Source: Actinomyces sp. S6-Spd3
Lineage (GTDB): Bacteria; Actinomycetota; Actinomycetes; Actinomycetales; Actinomycetaceae
DNA length: 64,000 nucleotides
Assembly (NCBI RefSeq): GCF_000758755.1
Contig: NZ_JRMV01000272.1
Coordinates: forward strand, 247,856-311,855
Direction of reading: 5' to 3'
The notes under the pieces were generated by a model that was given only the letters and a program-made list of their open reading frames with translations, had not been told where the DNA came from and ran no database searches. A program made the position numbers and the translations under genes. Positions 17,719 to 26,425 of the stretch are shown piece after piece (position 1 is the first letter of the stretch; every line of letters starts with the position of its first letter).

Positions 17719-18107
17719 GTACGCGCGCTCAGCTCACCGTGCCTTCACCTGATCGAAAGGGAGATGAAGGCATGGTGAGCGTTGAAATTGCACTGGGAAC
17801 CTTCTCAATCGTTGTCATGATTGCCATAGTCATTTCGGTGTTTGCGGCATCAATGACCACTCAGACACTGTGTTCTGCACTGGGAATTGGTGTGCGTGAA
17901 AGCGCCCGCGGAGGTGATGGTGTGCAAGCTGCCCAAGCAGTAGGTGCTGGACTGAGCAACCTTCATTTTGAATTCACCAGTGATGAGCGCTGGATCTATG
18001 GCTCAGCTGAAAGTTCTTATCGGGGTCCTGCTGGAGTACTGGGCTTTCATGCGCGCTGTCGCTACCAAGGCTTGCGTGAGAGCACGCTTGTCGGTGGTGA
18101 AGACTGA
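17715..18107 (+). CDS. TadE-like pseudopilin
   Basis: A 130-residue protein with a polar leader, then MVSVEIALGTFSIVVMIAIV: a TadE-like N-terminal hydrophobic helix with a conserved Glu. A mostly beta extracytoplasmic part follows. TadE-type proteins are minor pilins required for Flp pilus assembly. Position and pattern match the Rv3655c-type protein of the mycobacterial Tad locus. It overlaps the pilin stop by 4 bp and shares one base with the next start (TGATG), so the genes are translationally coupled. Confidence 0.8.
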   Translation: MSTRAQLTVPSPDRKGDEGMVSVEIALGTFSIVVMIAIVISVFAASMTTQTLCSALGIGVRESARGGDGVQAAQAVGAGLSNLHFEFTSDERWIYGSAESSYRGPAGVLGFHARCRYQGLRESTLVGGED

Positions 18108-18625
18108 TGTCTGGGGTGGATGAAGCCGCTGGGACCGATAGGACGAAAGGATGGCGCGCTGACCAGGGCTCGGGAACTGTGATGGTTATCGGAGTTGTCG
18201 CGCTTGCCATGGTGCTCGCCTGTGCGGGGATTGTCTGTGCAGCTTTCCTTGTGTCCTTGAATCGGGCTCAAGATATCGCGGATCTGAGTGCTTTGGCGGG
18301 TGCGGACATTTCTGCGACTGCTCAGTGGGAGGATGTTCAGGATAAAGCGTGCCAGGTAGCGCAAGAAGTTGCGGAAAGTAACGGTGCGCAGCTGAGTTCA
18401 TGCCGGTGCGAAGGAGTCGATACCATCGTGAGCCTTCGTCTTAAAGGCGCGTGGGGATGGGTGATTGTGCGCTCTGCTCGAGCGGGTGTTGACCCCGTAG
18501 ATGCACTTGAGGGGCCTGCCCCCCGGCTGGCCCCTCAAGTATCCCATCAACACAGTGCGAGTTTCCCGAAAAGTCTTTCGGTGTGGCATCCCCGCTTAAG
18601 CGGGGTCCAACTCTCGATGACTTAA
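18107..18625 (+). CDS. Helicase/secretion-neighbourhood TadE-like protein
   Basis: A 172-residue protein with the DQGSGTVMVIGVVALAM start of an N-terminal membrane helix and the RAQDIADLSALAGAD segment typical of the helicase/secretion-neighbourhood TadE-like family (Rv3654c-like). Relatives are usually near 110-120 residues. Here about 45 extra residues run through a 12-bp inverted repeat (18505-18540) and a 16-bp palindrome (18590-18605), so the tail may be a late read-through extension rather than a functional domain. It is the last gene of the Tad operon and converges on the helicase with 26 bp between the stops. Confidence 0.8.
   Translation: MSGVDEAAGTDRTKGWRADQGSGTVMVIGVVALAMVLACAGIVCAAFLVSLNRAQDIADLSALAGADISATAQWEDVQDKACQVAQEVAESNGAQLSSCRCEGVDTIVSLRLKGAWGWVIVRSARAGVDPVDALEGPAPRLAPQVSHQHSASFPKSLSVWHPRLSGVQLSMT
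18505..18540. repeat. Perfect 12-bp inverted repeat (hairpin) inside the 3' end of the Tad operon
   Basis: ACTTGAGGGGCC at 18505-18516 pairs perfectly with 18529-18540 around a C-rich loop. There is no T run, and it lies inside the last reading frame. It may act as a terminator for the Tad operon or the convergent helicase gene. Confidence 0.55.
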
Positions 18626-18651
18626 ATATAAGAAACCATGCTGTGTGGATA

Positions 18652-21093
18652 CTATTTTGTATCTGGAAGTTTTCTGGGAATTTCTTCGAAGGGGGAATGC
18701 TCACAGAGGAACTCCAAGAGGCGACGTGCACCTTCCTTCGAAAGGGGTTCATTTCCGTTGCCGCACTTCGGAGATTGAATACATCGCGGGCAACCATCGT
18801 GGCACTGACACTCTCCGACAGCCTGGTAAGTACGCTCAATCCACTCCCTGGCATGCTTAAACCCAAAATGCGCATAACCCGCGCCACCCGGATACGAATC
18901 GTGGACGAAAACTGTCGGTAAGTTCGTATCCGTGTGCAGATTCGTCGACAATCCACCCAAATCCCATCGATCGCAATTCGCACACAATGGCAGTAGGGCG
19001 ATAGATGCGTGCTCGGCAGCATGAAGAGCACCCAAGACACTGCCTCGATCAATCCCTAAAGAGGCCATCGTTGATGGGGAGAGGGTGTACCAACACGCTT
19101 GGGTACGCAAAGTACGTTCGGGCATGGCGAGTTGAGTATTGGAAATGAACTCCAAACCGGGAAGCCGAAGCAGGTCGAAATCCGTGACCTGGCGAGTCAC
19201 ATCGACGCTGCCTCGGTACCAATGAACCAAGCTGTCCCCGCTCACCCATTCCTCATCCACATCAACAATGCGAATGGAGACAGCGTCTTGTGCTCTGGTT
19301 CGTAAGGGGGTGCGAACTTCTTCAACGTATGCCAGCCTTGCGGGCCCCTCCTCAAGAGAAAGAACATGGAAGGTTCGTCCCTGATGTATATAAATCGCAT
19401 CAGGGAACACCTGTGAATCTGCAGAATCTTGAGGGACCGACCCGATGATGCTTCCACTTCGAGCATCAACGATTTGAACATCTCGACCACTGCCACGGAT
19501 CTGAATGCGATCCCAGGGCTGCTCATCGGAGGTGATATTCCAGCGCCAGCCACCACTGCGGTTCACAAGCTGGCCCTCGGCGCCAAGTTGCGCTAAAAGT
19601 CCGGGCGCTCGCGGTCCAAATACTTCGGCGGCCTCCCTGTCAGAAAGAGGAATCTCTCCAGCCGCGGCGCACAGGTGATCGCGTAAAACCCAGGGGTTGT
19701 CGGGGTCAAGAACGGCGGCCTCGACAGGGGAAAAGATCTCATCACTGTGGTGCACAAGGAAAGAATCAAGGGGGTTATCACCAGCAATCAGAACGGAAAT
19801 GCCCTCCGCGCCGGCTCGTCCTGATCGACCAACCTGCTGCCAGAAAGATGCTCGCGTACCCGGCCAACCGGCAGTGATCGTGACGTCCAAACCGGAAATA
19901 TCGATCCCCATCTCCAAAGCGGAAGTGGTTGCCAAGGCTCGAAGCTGACCGGAGCGGAGCGCGGCTTCCAAGGCGCGTCGCTCTTCGGGGAGAAAACCTC
20001 CCCGGTATGCGGCAACAGTAGAGGCAAGCTCGGGACTGTCGTGGAGATTCTCGCGCGTTTGAGCAGCGACAGTTTCCGCGCCGCCTCGAGAGCGGACAAA
20101 GGTCAAAAGGCGCGCATTGTTGCGGACCAGCTCTGCCGACAACAAAGCGGCTTCGGTTTGCGCAGAAAGGCGCTGAGTAGGTGCTTCAAGAACTGCTTCT
20201 TCGCCCGCCTCGGCTGCTTGCAGGGCAGAAAGGAAAGACTCAATTGAAACGTCATCTTCGCGAGGAACCTCGCGCCCCTCCCACATGAAAACGTGGTGGG
20301 TGCCGCGCCCCGATGTGTCTTCGGTGATGGCGTCAACCTTCTCGCGCCCGATCATTGTTTGTGCAACAGACTGCGGATCTGACAAGGTCGCCGACATCAT
20401 GATCACCTGAACGCGTGCGCCAAGGTGTCGTGCAATACGCAAGAGTCTGCGTAAAACCAAGGAAATATGACTTCCGCTCACACCGCGCCACTGGTGCATC
20501 TCATCAACAATCACATAGCGCAAAGATGCCAACACGCGCATCCACCGTTCGTGGTTTGGAAGCATGACGTAGTGCAGGTAGTCGGGATTCGTCAGGACAA
20601 TGTCGGCGTGAGCGCGCGCCCAATTCTTGGCCTCGCGAGGGGTATCTCCATCAGCAAGCGCGACGGACAACTGCTCGGGGAGCGCCCCAATGAGCTCATT
20701 GAGCGAGTGGAGCTGATCCGCAGCTAGGGCCTTCGTCGGCGAGAGATATAGGCACGTGGGCCGATGGTGGATATCGGAAATGCGGCTCGAGACCTCGGCA
20801 TTGAGGAGGTCAGAGAGGATGGGCGTCCATGCGACCAGGGATTTGCCTGAACCTGTACCCGTCGCAATGACAACATCGTGACCGCAGTGAATTGCCTGGA
20901 GCGCTCGGAGCTGGTGAAGCCAGGGGGAATCTACGCCTTGCTTCTTCCATGCAGAAACAAGGGACGAGGGGAGCCAATCAGGCCAGGGCCCACATTCAGC
21001 CGCGCGCGCGGGAAGAAAACGGTAATCAACGAATTGACCACTATTTCCACGAGCGCGAATGATGTCAAGAAGGGCTTGTGAGTGAGTGCTCAT
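18652..21093 (-). CDS. DEAD/DEAH-box helicase with DUF1998 cysteine cluster (helicase/secretion neighbourhood)
   Basis: An 813-residue superfamily 2 helicase. The N-terminal RecA domain has Walker A TGTGSGKS at residues 78-85 and DEMH at 197-200. The second RecA domain carries ALEMGIDISGLD and the QQVGRSGRAG motif VI. The C-terminal part resembles DUF1998 and ends in a four-cysteine cluster, CQCHDGCPRC then C, likely a zinc or iron-sulfur site. This is the actinobacterial helicase next to the Tad locus (Rv3649-like), presumably a DNA repair helicase related to MrfA/Lhr types. The ATG at 21093 overlaps the stop of the YbjN-like gene by 4 bp, so three genes form one coupled operon. Confidence 0.9.
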   Translation of the reverse strand: MSTHSQALLDIIRARGNSGQFVDYRFLPARAAECGPWPDWLPSSLVSAWKKQGVDSPWLHQLRALQAIHCGHDVVIATGTGSGKSLVAWTPILSDLLNAEVSSRISDIHHRPTCLYLSPTKALAADQLHSLNELIGALPEQLSVALADGDTPREAKNWARAHADIVLTNPDYLHYVMLPNHERWMRVLASLRYVIVDEMHQWRGVSGSHISLVLRRLLRIARHLGARVQVIMMSATLSDPQSVAQTMIGREKVDAITEDTSGRGTHHVFMWEGREVPREDDVSIESFLSALQAAEAGEEAVLEAPTQRLSAQTEAALLSAELVRNNARLLTFVRSRGGAETVAAQTRENLHDSPELASTVAAYRGGFLPEERRALEAALRSGQLRALATTSALEMGIDISGLDVTITAGWPGTRASFWQQVGRSGRAGAEGISVLIAGDNPLDSFLVHHSDEIFSPVEAAVLDPDNPWVLRDHLCAAAGEIPLSDREAAEVFGPRAPGLLAQLGAEGQLVNRSGGWRWNITSDEQPWDRIQIRGSGRDVQIVDARSGSIIGSVPQDSADSQVFPDAIYIHQGRTFHVLSLEEGPARLAYVEEVRTPLRTRAQDAVSIRIVDVDEEWVSGDSLVHWYRGSVDVTRQVTDFDLLRLPGLEFISNTQLAMPERTLRTQACWYTLSPSTMASLGIDRGSVLGALHAAEHASIALLPLCANCDRWDLGGLSTNLHTDTNLPTVFVHDSYPGGAGYAHFGFKHAREWIERTYQAVGECQCHDGCPRCIQSPKCGNGNEPLSKEGARRLLEFLCEHSPFEEIPRKLPDTK

Positions 21094-21677
21094 CCCAAGC
21101 CGAAAGCCGCACCGGAGCGGGCGGGCGGAGCGCCGGCCTCGTCAGTTTGAGAAGGGAAGGGCACGTCAGTATCAGACTGCGTATAGGGAGCACTTTCGGG
21201 AGCGCTCCACCCAAGAGTCTGAGTCGCTGCCTCTTGCATGTAACGGATTGCGTCGATACCCGTGGAAATACCGGCTCCCAGGTGGTCGGTCAATTGCTGA
21301 TCTGACAATCCTGCGGAGGTATCAACGGCAAAATCTGCGCAGACCTGAAGGGAGCCCTCGGGGTCGAGCATCCAATACACGGTCGGGAAGTACTTCTCAC
21401 GATTCCATGAATCTGCGGCGGCGAAAAGCGGGTGCCCCGCGGTTTCGGCATCAAAATCGGTGTCCCACACCGCGCGGATCGATAGGAAACGCTCGGCAGA
21501 ATCCATGCTCAGCAAGAAGGGGATGCCGTCGAAGACTGCACCGGCGGCCCGGTTTTCGGCCAAAACATCGGCCTGGAACTGGAGATCGGCCAAAGCGCGC
21601 ATCAGACGATCAAAAGTCACCTTGTACGGAGTCGTTGAATCGTTCGGAATAGCGAAGGGGCCTGGAAGAGTGCTCAT
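21090..21677 (-). CDS. YbjN domain-containing protein
   Basis: A 195-residue YbjN-like protein (type III secretion chaperone-like fold, function unknown in Actinobacteria). The FDRLMRALADLQFQ start and the AFAxD-like core (VCADFAVDTSAGL) fit the family. A disordered Pro/Ser/Thr tail covers the last 35 residues. The frame is open to 21701, but the ATG at 21677 gives an ATGA overlap with the preceding YbjN-like gene and is preferred. It overlaps the helicase start by 4 bp, so a functional link with the helicase is possible. Confidence 0.75.
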   Translation of the reverse strand: MSTLPGPFAIPNDSTTPYKVTFDRLMRALADLQFQADVLAENRAAGAVFDGIPFLLSMDSAERFLSIRAVWDTDFDAETAGHPLFAAADSWNREKYFPTVYWMLDPEGSLQVCADFAVDTSAGLSDQQLTDHLGAGISTGIDAIRYMQEAATQTLGWSAPESAPYTQSDTDVPFPSQTDEAGAPPARSGAAFGLG

Positions 21678-22192
21678 GCGTGATCTTCCTCCTCGTTCCA
21701 CGTCACAAAGTCGGAGAGAGTCTCCTCAAGGTCGGAGAAGAACCCCATCATCATCGACATTGAGGTTTCGAAAAACGCATCGAGCTGAGCTTCGGAAAGC
21801 CCGTTCGTCGCCACAATGTCGCATTCGGCGATCAAGCCGTATCGGCGACCGTCCTCGAAAGGAGCGAGATACGCCTTCGGGCCGGTCCGCGTTGAATTGC
21901 AGCGCCGCACCTCTTCAACAAGGGAAGCGAACTGAGCGTCATCGGTTGCAATCCCACGCCAATGTGCGCGCAACTGAAGGATGTGGGGATTCGAGGTGTT
22001 CCAAAAATAGACGGCATTACGCGTCGGTACGGCGAGTTCTTCTTCCGAAGACTCTCCGAAATTCAGATCGTGGCCGTGGAGAACCGCGCGAATACGGTCG
22101 GTGTTGACCGGTGAAAGCGACACGTAGCACCCCTGATCGGAGTCGTAAGGTAGCGTTTCGTCACCGTGACTGACGCTTGTTGACTTCTCCAC
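21674..22192 (-). CDS. Second YbjN-like protein
   Basis: A 172-residue protein of the same general YbjN fold as its downstream neighbour, with a conserved C-terminal pattern (VATNGLSEAQLDAFFETSMSMMMGFFSDLEE) typical of actinobacterial YbjN proteins. The two genes overlap by 4 bp and look like an ancient tandem duplication. Such pairs may form heterodimers, which is inference. The start is uncertain: the GTG at 22192 has no clear Shine-Dalgarno sequence. It leads the helicase operon; the promoter should lie in the 164-bp divergent gap to the PAP2 gene. Confidence 0.75.
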   Translation of the reverse strand: MEKSTSVSHGDETLPYDSDQGCYVSLSPVNTDRIRAVLHGHDLNFGESSEEELAVPTRNAVYFWNTSNPHILQLRAHWRGIATDDAQFASLVEEVRRCNSTRTGPKAYLAPFEDGRRYGLIAECDIVATNGLSEAQLDAFFETSMSMMMGFFSDLEETLSDFVTWNEEEDHA

Positions 22193-22356
22193 TTTAACCG
22201 ACGCGCGGGGTCGAGGCTCGAGATAAGGGATGGGAAAAATTCGGCAAAGTCATCCCGGTCAACCAAGTAAAAACCAAGCATTCAGATAGATAAACCTCTG
22301 TATTGATGACTAAAATAAAGCCTTCGAAGACGGTGCCTAGAGGGAAGGAGTAGCCG

Positions 22357-23427
22357 ATGACAGGGCGTCAGTCCCACCTTTCCGAAACTCCCTCCACCAA
22401 TGGTGAAACCGAAGTCTTTTCCGCACCTTCCACGGGCGCGTCATCCGTGGGGGAGGGTGCAACGCGTACCCTTCCCGAGGCCTCGGCCCACCCCGAAGGA
22501 CCTCGAGGTGCGCGTCCCGCATTTGGGCGCATCAACCGCCCGGCCTCGCCGCCGCCGGCAAAGACCGCCTCCAGGCGCTACCGCCCTCGCCTTTTCCGGC
22601 GCATTAGCGCCGCGGCAGGGTGCGCGTTCCTCAGCGCCATCATCGCTTTCCTCGCGATCTTTACCGTCAAGGGCCAAGCAATTGACACCTTGTCAATGGA
22701 AGCGGCAATGCGCTGGGCTGACCCGCTCGGCTCTCTTGGCCGCACGGTTACGCACATCATCTCTGTTCCGGCAATGATCATTATCGGGGTAGTGGTTGTT
22801 GTTATTGCCTGGCTGCGTCGTCGCCCAACTCTTGCGGGCCGCGCGCTTGGAATGGTGATCGCAGCCAATACGACGACCCAGGTTGCCAAGCTTCTGATTG
22901 AGCGCCCCGACTACCACATGTCCGCTGCGACAGTGAATTCTCTTCCCTCCGGTCACACGACTGTTGCGATGTCCCTTGCACTGGCCTTGGTGATGATTGC
23001 TCCCGAATGGTTCCGAGGCCCAGCGGCCTGGATCGGGTACCTGTGGACCTCGCTTGTGGGAATTTCCGTCATGATGTTTGGCTGGCATCGTCCTTCAGAT
23101 GTGCTGGTGGCGATGGCCGTGTGCGGTTTTTGGGCGTTGATCCTGTGTCCTCTGGAGGACAGGCCTCGCCACGGGGTTCCTGTGCAAAAGGCGATGGTTG
23201 TTATTGCGCTTGCAAGTGCGATTGTCGCTGCCTTGGGCTTGGTGTATTCCCTGTGGGCATTGACTCCCAATGATTTGGCGCAGATGGGCTCCGGGGGTAT
23301 TACCTATGCGGAGTTCTTGGATGCTTTGCCGCGCAGGGCTCATGTGCTTGCGGGGATTTCTTCTTTTGCGGTGATTGCAGTTGGTGGCCTCGTGATCCAC
23401 GAGGTTGATCGCCTCTCAGGCGAGTAA
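22357..23427 (+). CDS. PAP2-superfamily membrane phosphatase
   Basis: A 356-residue protein. A disordered cytoplasmic N-terminus of about 85 residues precedes six membrane helices carrying the PAP2 acid-phosphatase site: KLLIERP, then PSGHTT, then GWHRPSDVL with the catalytic His pair. The family dephosphorylates phosphatidic acid, undecaprenyl pyrophosphate or related lipid phosphates at the outer membrane face. The last helices are followed by a short polar tail. AAGGAG lies 9-10 bases before the ATG at 22357. It is a single gene, divergent from the YbjN/helicase operon. Confidence 0.88.
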   Translation: MTGRQSHLSETPSTNGETEVFSAPSTGASSVGEGATRTLPEASAHPEGPRGARPAFGRINRPASPPPAKTASRRYRPRLFRRISAAAGCAFLSAIIAFLAIFTVKGQAIDTLSMEAAMRWADPLGSLGRTVTHIISVPAMIIIGVVVVVIAWLRRRPTLAGRALGMVIAANTTTQVAKLLIERPDYHMSAATVNSLPSGHTTVAMSLALALVMIAPEWFRGPAAWIGYLWTSLVGISVMMFGWHRPSDVLVAMAVCGFWALILCPLEDRPRHGVPVQKAMVVIALASAIVAALGLVYSLWALTPNDLAQMGSGGITYAEFLDALPRRAHVLAGISSFAVIAVGGLVIHEVDRLSGE

Positions 23428-23549
23428 ATACGCAAAACTTATTCACAGTCTGTTCAGGGCTTTGATCGAGGCGTGCACCGCCGCGCGTAAATTGTGCATT
23501 TTGCGCGAGTCGCGACACTCCGCATGTCGCCCCCACCCCTTCAGTATTG

Positions 23550-23597
23550 CCACTAGATATTGTGGGATGCGTTCGTCTCAAGCACTAGATATTGTGC
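23550..23597 (+). promoter_or_regulatory. Pair of NrdR-box-like palindromes upstream of nrdD
   Basis: CCACTAGATATTGTGG at 23550-23565 and GCACTAGATATTGTGC at 23582-23597 share a 14-base core and have complementary ends. Their starts are 32 bp apart, about three helical turns. This matches NrdR operators, which occur as tandem boxes in front of ribonucleotide reductase operons. NrdR is an ATP/dATP-sensing repressor. Confidence 0.8.
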
Positions 23598-23637
23598 CTC
23601 CACAGCGATGATGCCAAGTAAGCCTGAAAGGTCAATC

Positions 23638-25509
23638 GTGACTACGTCTCCCTCAACACGCTACGAAATCGACGCGATCTCAACGATCGAGGAATACCTC
23701 GACCGCTCTGACTGGCGCGTCAACGCAAACGCCAACCAGGGATACTCACTGGGTGGTTTGATCCTCAACTCCGCCGGAAAGATGATTGCGAACTACTGGT
23801 TGGAGCGCGTCTATTCTCCCGAAGCGGGCGTGGCACACCGCAACGGTGACATTCACATCCACGATCTCGATATGTTCGCCGGCTACTGCGCAGGATGGTC
23901 ACTCAAGCGACTCATTCAGGAGGGCTTCAACGGGGTCAGTGGCGCGATCGCCTCGGCGCCCCCCAAGCACTTCTCTTCCGCGTGCGGTCAGATTGTTAAC
24001 TTCCTTGGCACGCTGCAGAACGAGTGGGCCGGAGCCCAGGCCTTCTCCTCCTTCGATACCTACATGGCACCTTTCGTTCGTCTGGACAATATGACCTACG
24101 ACGAGATCCTTCAGTGCATGCAGGAACTGATCTACAACCTCAATGTGCCTTCGCGTTGGGGAAGCCAGTGCCCCTTCACCAACCTCACTTTCGACTGGAC
24201 CTGCCCCGATGATCTGGTCGATGAGCATCCGCTGATTGGTGATGAGATTGTTGATTTCACCTACGGCGAGCTCCAGAAGGAAATGGACCTCGTCAACCGT
24301 GCCTTCATCGAGGTCATGACCGGTGGAGACGCCGATGGCCGCGTCTTCACCTTCCCCATCCCGACCTACAACATCACTCCCGACTTCGATTGGGAGGGCG
24401 AAAACGTTGAGGCACTCTTCGAAATGACCGCAAAATACGGTCTGCCCTACTTCCAGAACTTCATCAATTCCGATCTGGACCCGCACATGATTCGCTCGAT
24501 GTGCTGCCGTCTCCAGCTGGATCTTCGCGAGCTGCTCAAGCGTGGAAACGGACTTTTCGGTTCAGCAGAACTGACCGGTTCCATCGGTGTTGTCACCATT
24601 AACATGGCACGCCTGGGGTACCGGTTCGCGGGAGACATGGACGGCCTCGTCAAGGAACTGGACCGACTGATCAACGTTGGTTCAGAGAGCCTGGAGGCAA
24701 AGCGTGAAACGATTCAGTACCACATGGATCACGGGCTCTTCCCCTACTCCAAGCGCTACCTCGGCCACCTGAACAACCACTTCTCCACCATCGGCGTCAA
24801 TGGCATGAACGAGATGGTCCGCAACTTCTCGGGCGACGCCTACGACATCACCGATCCCGCGGGATTCGACATGTGCTGCGCAATCCTCGACCACATCCGT
24901 GAACGCATGGTCGAGCTCCAAGAAGCCACCGGCCACATGTACAACCTCGAGGCAACCCCCGCCGAAGGAACGACCTACCGTTTCGCGAAGGCTGACCGCT
25001 TGCACTACCCGGGAATCCTTCAGGCCGGAACCGAGGAACAGCCTTACTACACGAACTCCTCGCAGCTTCCCGTGGGCTACACCGACGATCCCTTCCAGGC
25101 TTTGGAAGATCAGGAAGTCTTGCAGGGCAAGTACACGGGCGGCACGGTCTTGCACCTGTACATGGGCGAGCGCATGAGCTCGGGTGCGGCCTGCAAGGAA
25201 ATGGTGCGTCGTTCACTCACCGCCTTCAAGGTCCCCTACATCACCATCACCCCGACCTTCTCGATTTGCCCCGTACACGGCTACCTCGCTGGCGAACACT
25301 TCACTTGCGAGAAGTGCGCTCACGCTCACCCCGAGCGCGAACCCCAAGAGTGCGAGGTTTGGACCCGCGTCATGGGCTACTTCCGTCCCGTGAAGTCCTT
25401 CAATATCGGCAAGAAGGGCGAGTACGCCGAGCGCACGATGTTCTCCGAGGCTGCGGCATCTGAGCACGGCGAACTGGTGAGCGCTTTCCCGCCCGTGGAC
25501 CAGCGATGA
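23638..25509 (+). CDS. nrdD: Anaerobic (class III) ribonucleoside-triphosphate reductase
   Basis: A glycyl-radical ribonucleotide reductase of about 623 residues that makes dNTPs without oxygen. The ten-stranded barrel sequence is well conserved (for example GDIHIHDLDMFAGYCAGWSL). The C-terminal zinc site has CPVHGYL and CEKC, followed by RVMGYFRP with the candidate radical glycine at about residue 580. The N-terminus starts directly with the catalytic domain, so the regulatory ATP cone of many NrdD proteins is missing. I chose the GTG at 23638, with GAAAGG six bases upstream; in-frame ATGs at 23608/23611 are alternatives. nrdG overlaps by 4 bp. Two NrdR boxes precede the gene. Confidence 0.93.
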   Translation: MTTSPSTRYEIDAISTIEEYLDRSDWRVNANANQGYSLGGLILNSAGKMIANYWLERVYSPEAGVAHRNGDIHIHDLDMFAGYCAGWSLKRLIQEGFNGVSGAIASAPPKHFSSACGQIVNFLGTLQNEWAGAQAFSSFDTYMAPFVRLDNMTYDEILQCMQELIYNLNVPSRWGSQCPFTNLTFDWTCPDDLVDEHPLIGDEIVDFTYGELQKEMDLVNRAFIEVMTGGDADGRVFTFPIPTYNITPDFDWEGENVEALFEMTAKYGLPYFQNFINSDLDPHMIRSMCCRLQLDLRELLKRGNGLFGSAELTGSIGVVTINMARLGYRFAGDMDGLVKELDRLINVGSESLEAKRETIQYHMDHGLFPYSKRYLGHLNNHFSTIGVNGMNEMVRNFSGDAYDITDPAGFDMCCAILDHIRERMVELQEATGHMYNLEATPAEGTTYRFAKADRLHYPGILQAGTEEQPYYTNSSQLPVGYTDDPFQALEDQEVLQGKYTGGTVLHLYMGERMSSGAACKEMVRRSLTAFKVPYITITPTFSICPVHGYLAGEHFTCEKCAHAHPEREPQECEVWTRVMGYFRPVKSFNIGKKGEYAERTMFSEAAASEHGELVSAFPPVDQR

Positions 25510-26231
25510 ACCTTGCAACCCTGACCGCCTCGGACCTGCAGATCGCGGGTCTGACCCCGATGTCCAGCGTGGACTGGCCGGGGAAGTTTGTGGCGACAGT
25601 GTTCGCCCAAGGGTGTCCTTGGGCGTGCCCGTACTGCCACAATCAGGCGATTATCGACCCGAAGATCCCGGGAGTGGTCTCGTGGGAGAGTGTCGAGGAA
25701 TTGCTGGGTCGGCGTCGGGGTCTGCTTGACGGCGTGGTCTTTTCCGGTGGCGAGGCCACGCGCCAGTTGGCCGTCCTCCCGGCCATGCAACGCGTGCGTG
25801 AGCTTGGTTTCGAGGTTGGATTGCATACGGCGGGTCCCTATCCCGCGCGTCTGCGCGAGATCCTACGCACCGGCCTTGTGGATTGGGTCGGTATCGACAT
25901 CAAGGCGATGTCCGGTCCCAATTACGAGGCCGTGGCTGGGCGCCCAAATGCGGGGCCGAAAGCGTGGGAGAGCTTGGGTGAAGTCCTCGATTCTGGGGTT
26001 CCCTATGAGGTGCGCCTCACGGTGTACCCCGATGGGCCTCGTGATGGTTACGAGGTTGCCTCTTGTGTGAAGGATCTGGGGGCAACTCACTTCGCTTTGC
26101 AGCAGGCACGTGCATTGGGGACAGCCCAGGGTTTTAACGCCGGGGATGCTGCGTGGGACCTCGAGGTCCAATCCTTGGCCGACGACATTGAAAAACTTGG
26201 GTTTGAATCTTTTCAGTTCAGACCTGCCTAG
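25506..26231 (+). CDS. nrdG: Anaerobic ribonucleotide reductase activating protein (radical SAM)
   Basis: A 241-residue radical SAM activase that cleaves S-adenosylmethionine to install the glycyl radical on NrdD. The cluster motif is C37-x3-C41-x2-C44 (GCPWACPYC), and the SAM-binding GGE region is FSGGEAT near residue 80. It is longer than the E. coli enzyme (about 154 residues) and looks like the full-barrel subtype that accompanies NrdD proteins without an ATP cone. ATGA overlap with nrdD means coupled translation. A long hairpin at 26331-26366 follows. Confidence 0.93.
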   Translation: MNLATLTASDLQIAGLTPMSSVDWPGKFVATVFAQGCPWACPYCHNQAIIDPKIPGVVSWESVEELLGRRRGLLDGVVFSGGEATRQLAVLPAMQRVRELGFEVGLHTAGPYPARLREILRTGLVDWVGIDIKAMSGPNYEAVAGRPNAGPKAWESLGEVLDSGVPYEVRLTVYPDGPRDGYEVASCVKDLGATHFALQQARALGTAQGFNAGDAAWDLEVQSLADDIEKLGFESFQFRPA

Positions 26232-26330
26232 AAAACGACGAGCTCGGTTGCTCCGTGTGTCATGGGGAGGAGCCGAGCGTGTCAATGGCCGCGATGTGCA
26301 CTGAAGTGGGGTTGAGTGCAGCGGCTATGG

Positions 26331-26366
26331 GTTGTCGGGAGCGCGTGATATCGCGCTCCCGACAAC
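26331..26366 (+). terminator. Hairpin downstream of nrdDG
   Basis: A perfect 15-bp inverted repeat (GTTGTCGGGAGCGCG and complement) around TGATAT. It has no T run, so it is a probable but imperfect terminator; it could also act on the following gene's 5' region. Confidence 0.6.
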
Positions 26367-26425
26367 TGCTATCCGGCGTAGACTCATTGAGTCTCAAACA
26401 TCAACATGCGTGAGGAGCTTTCCCC

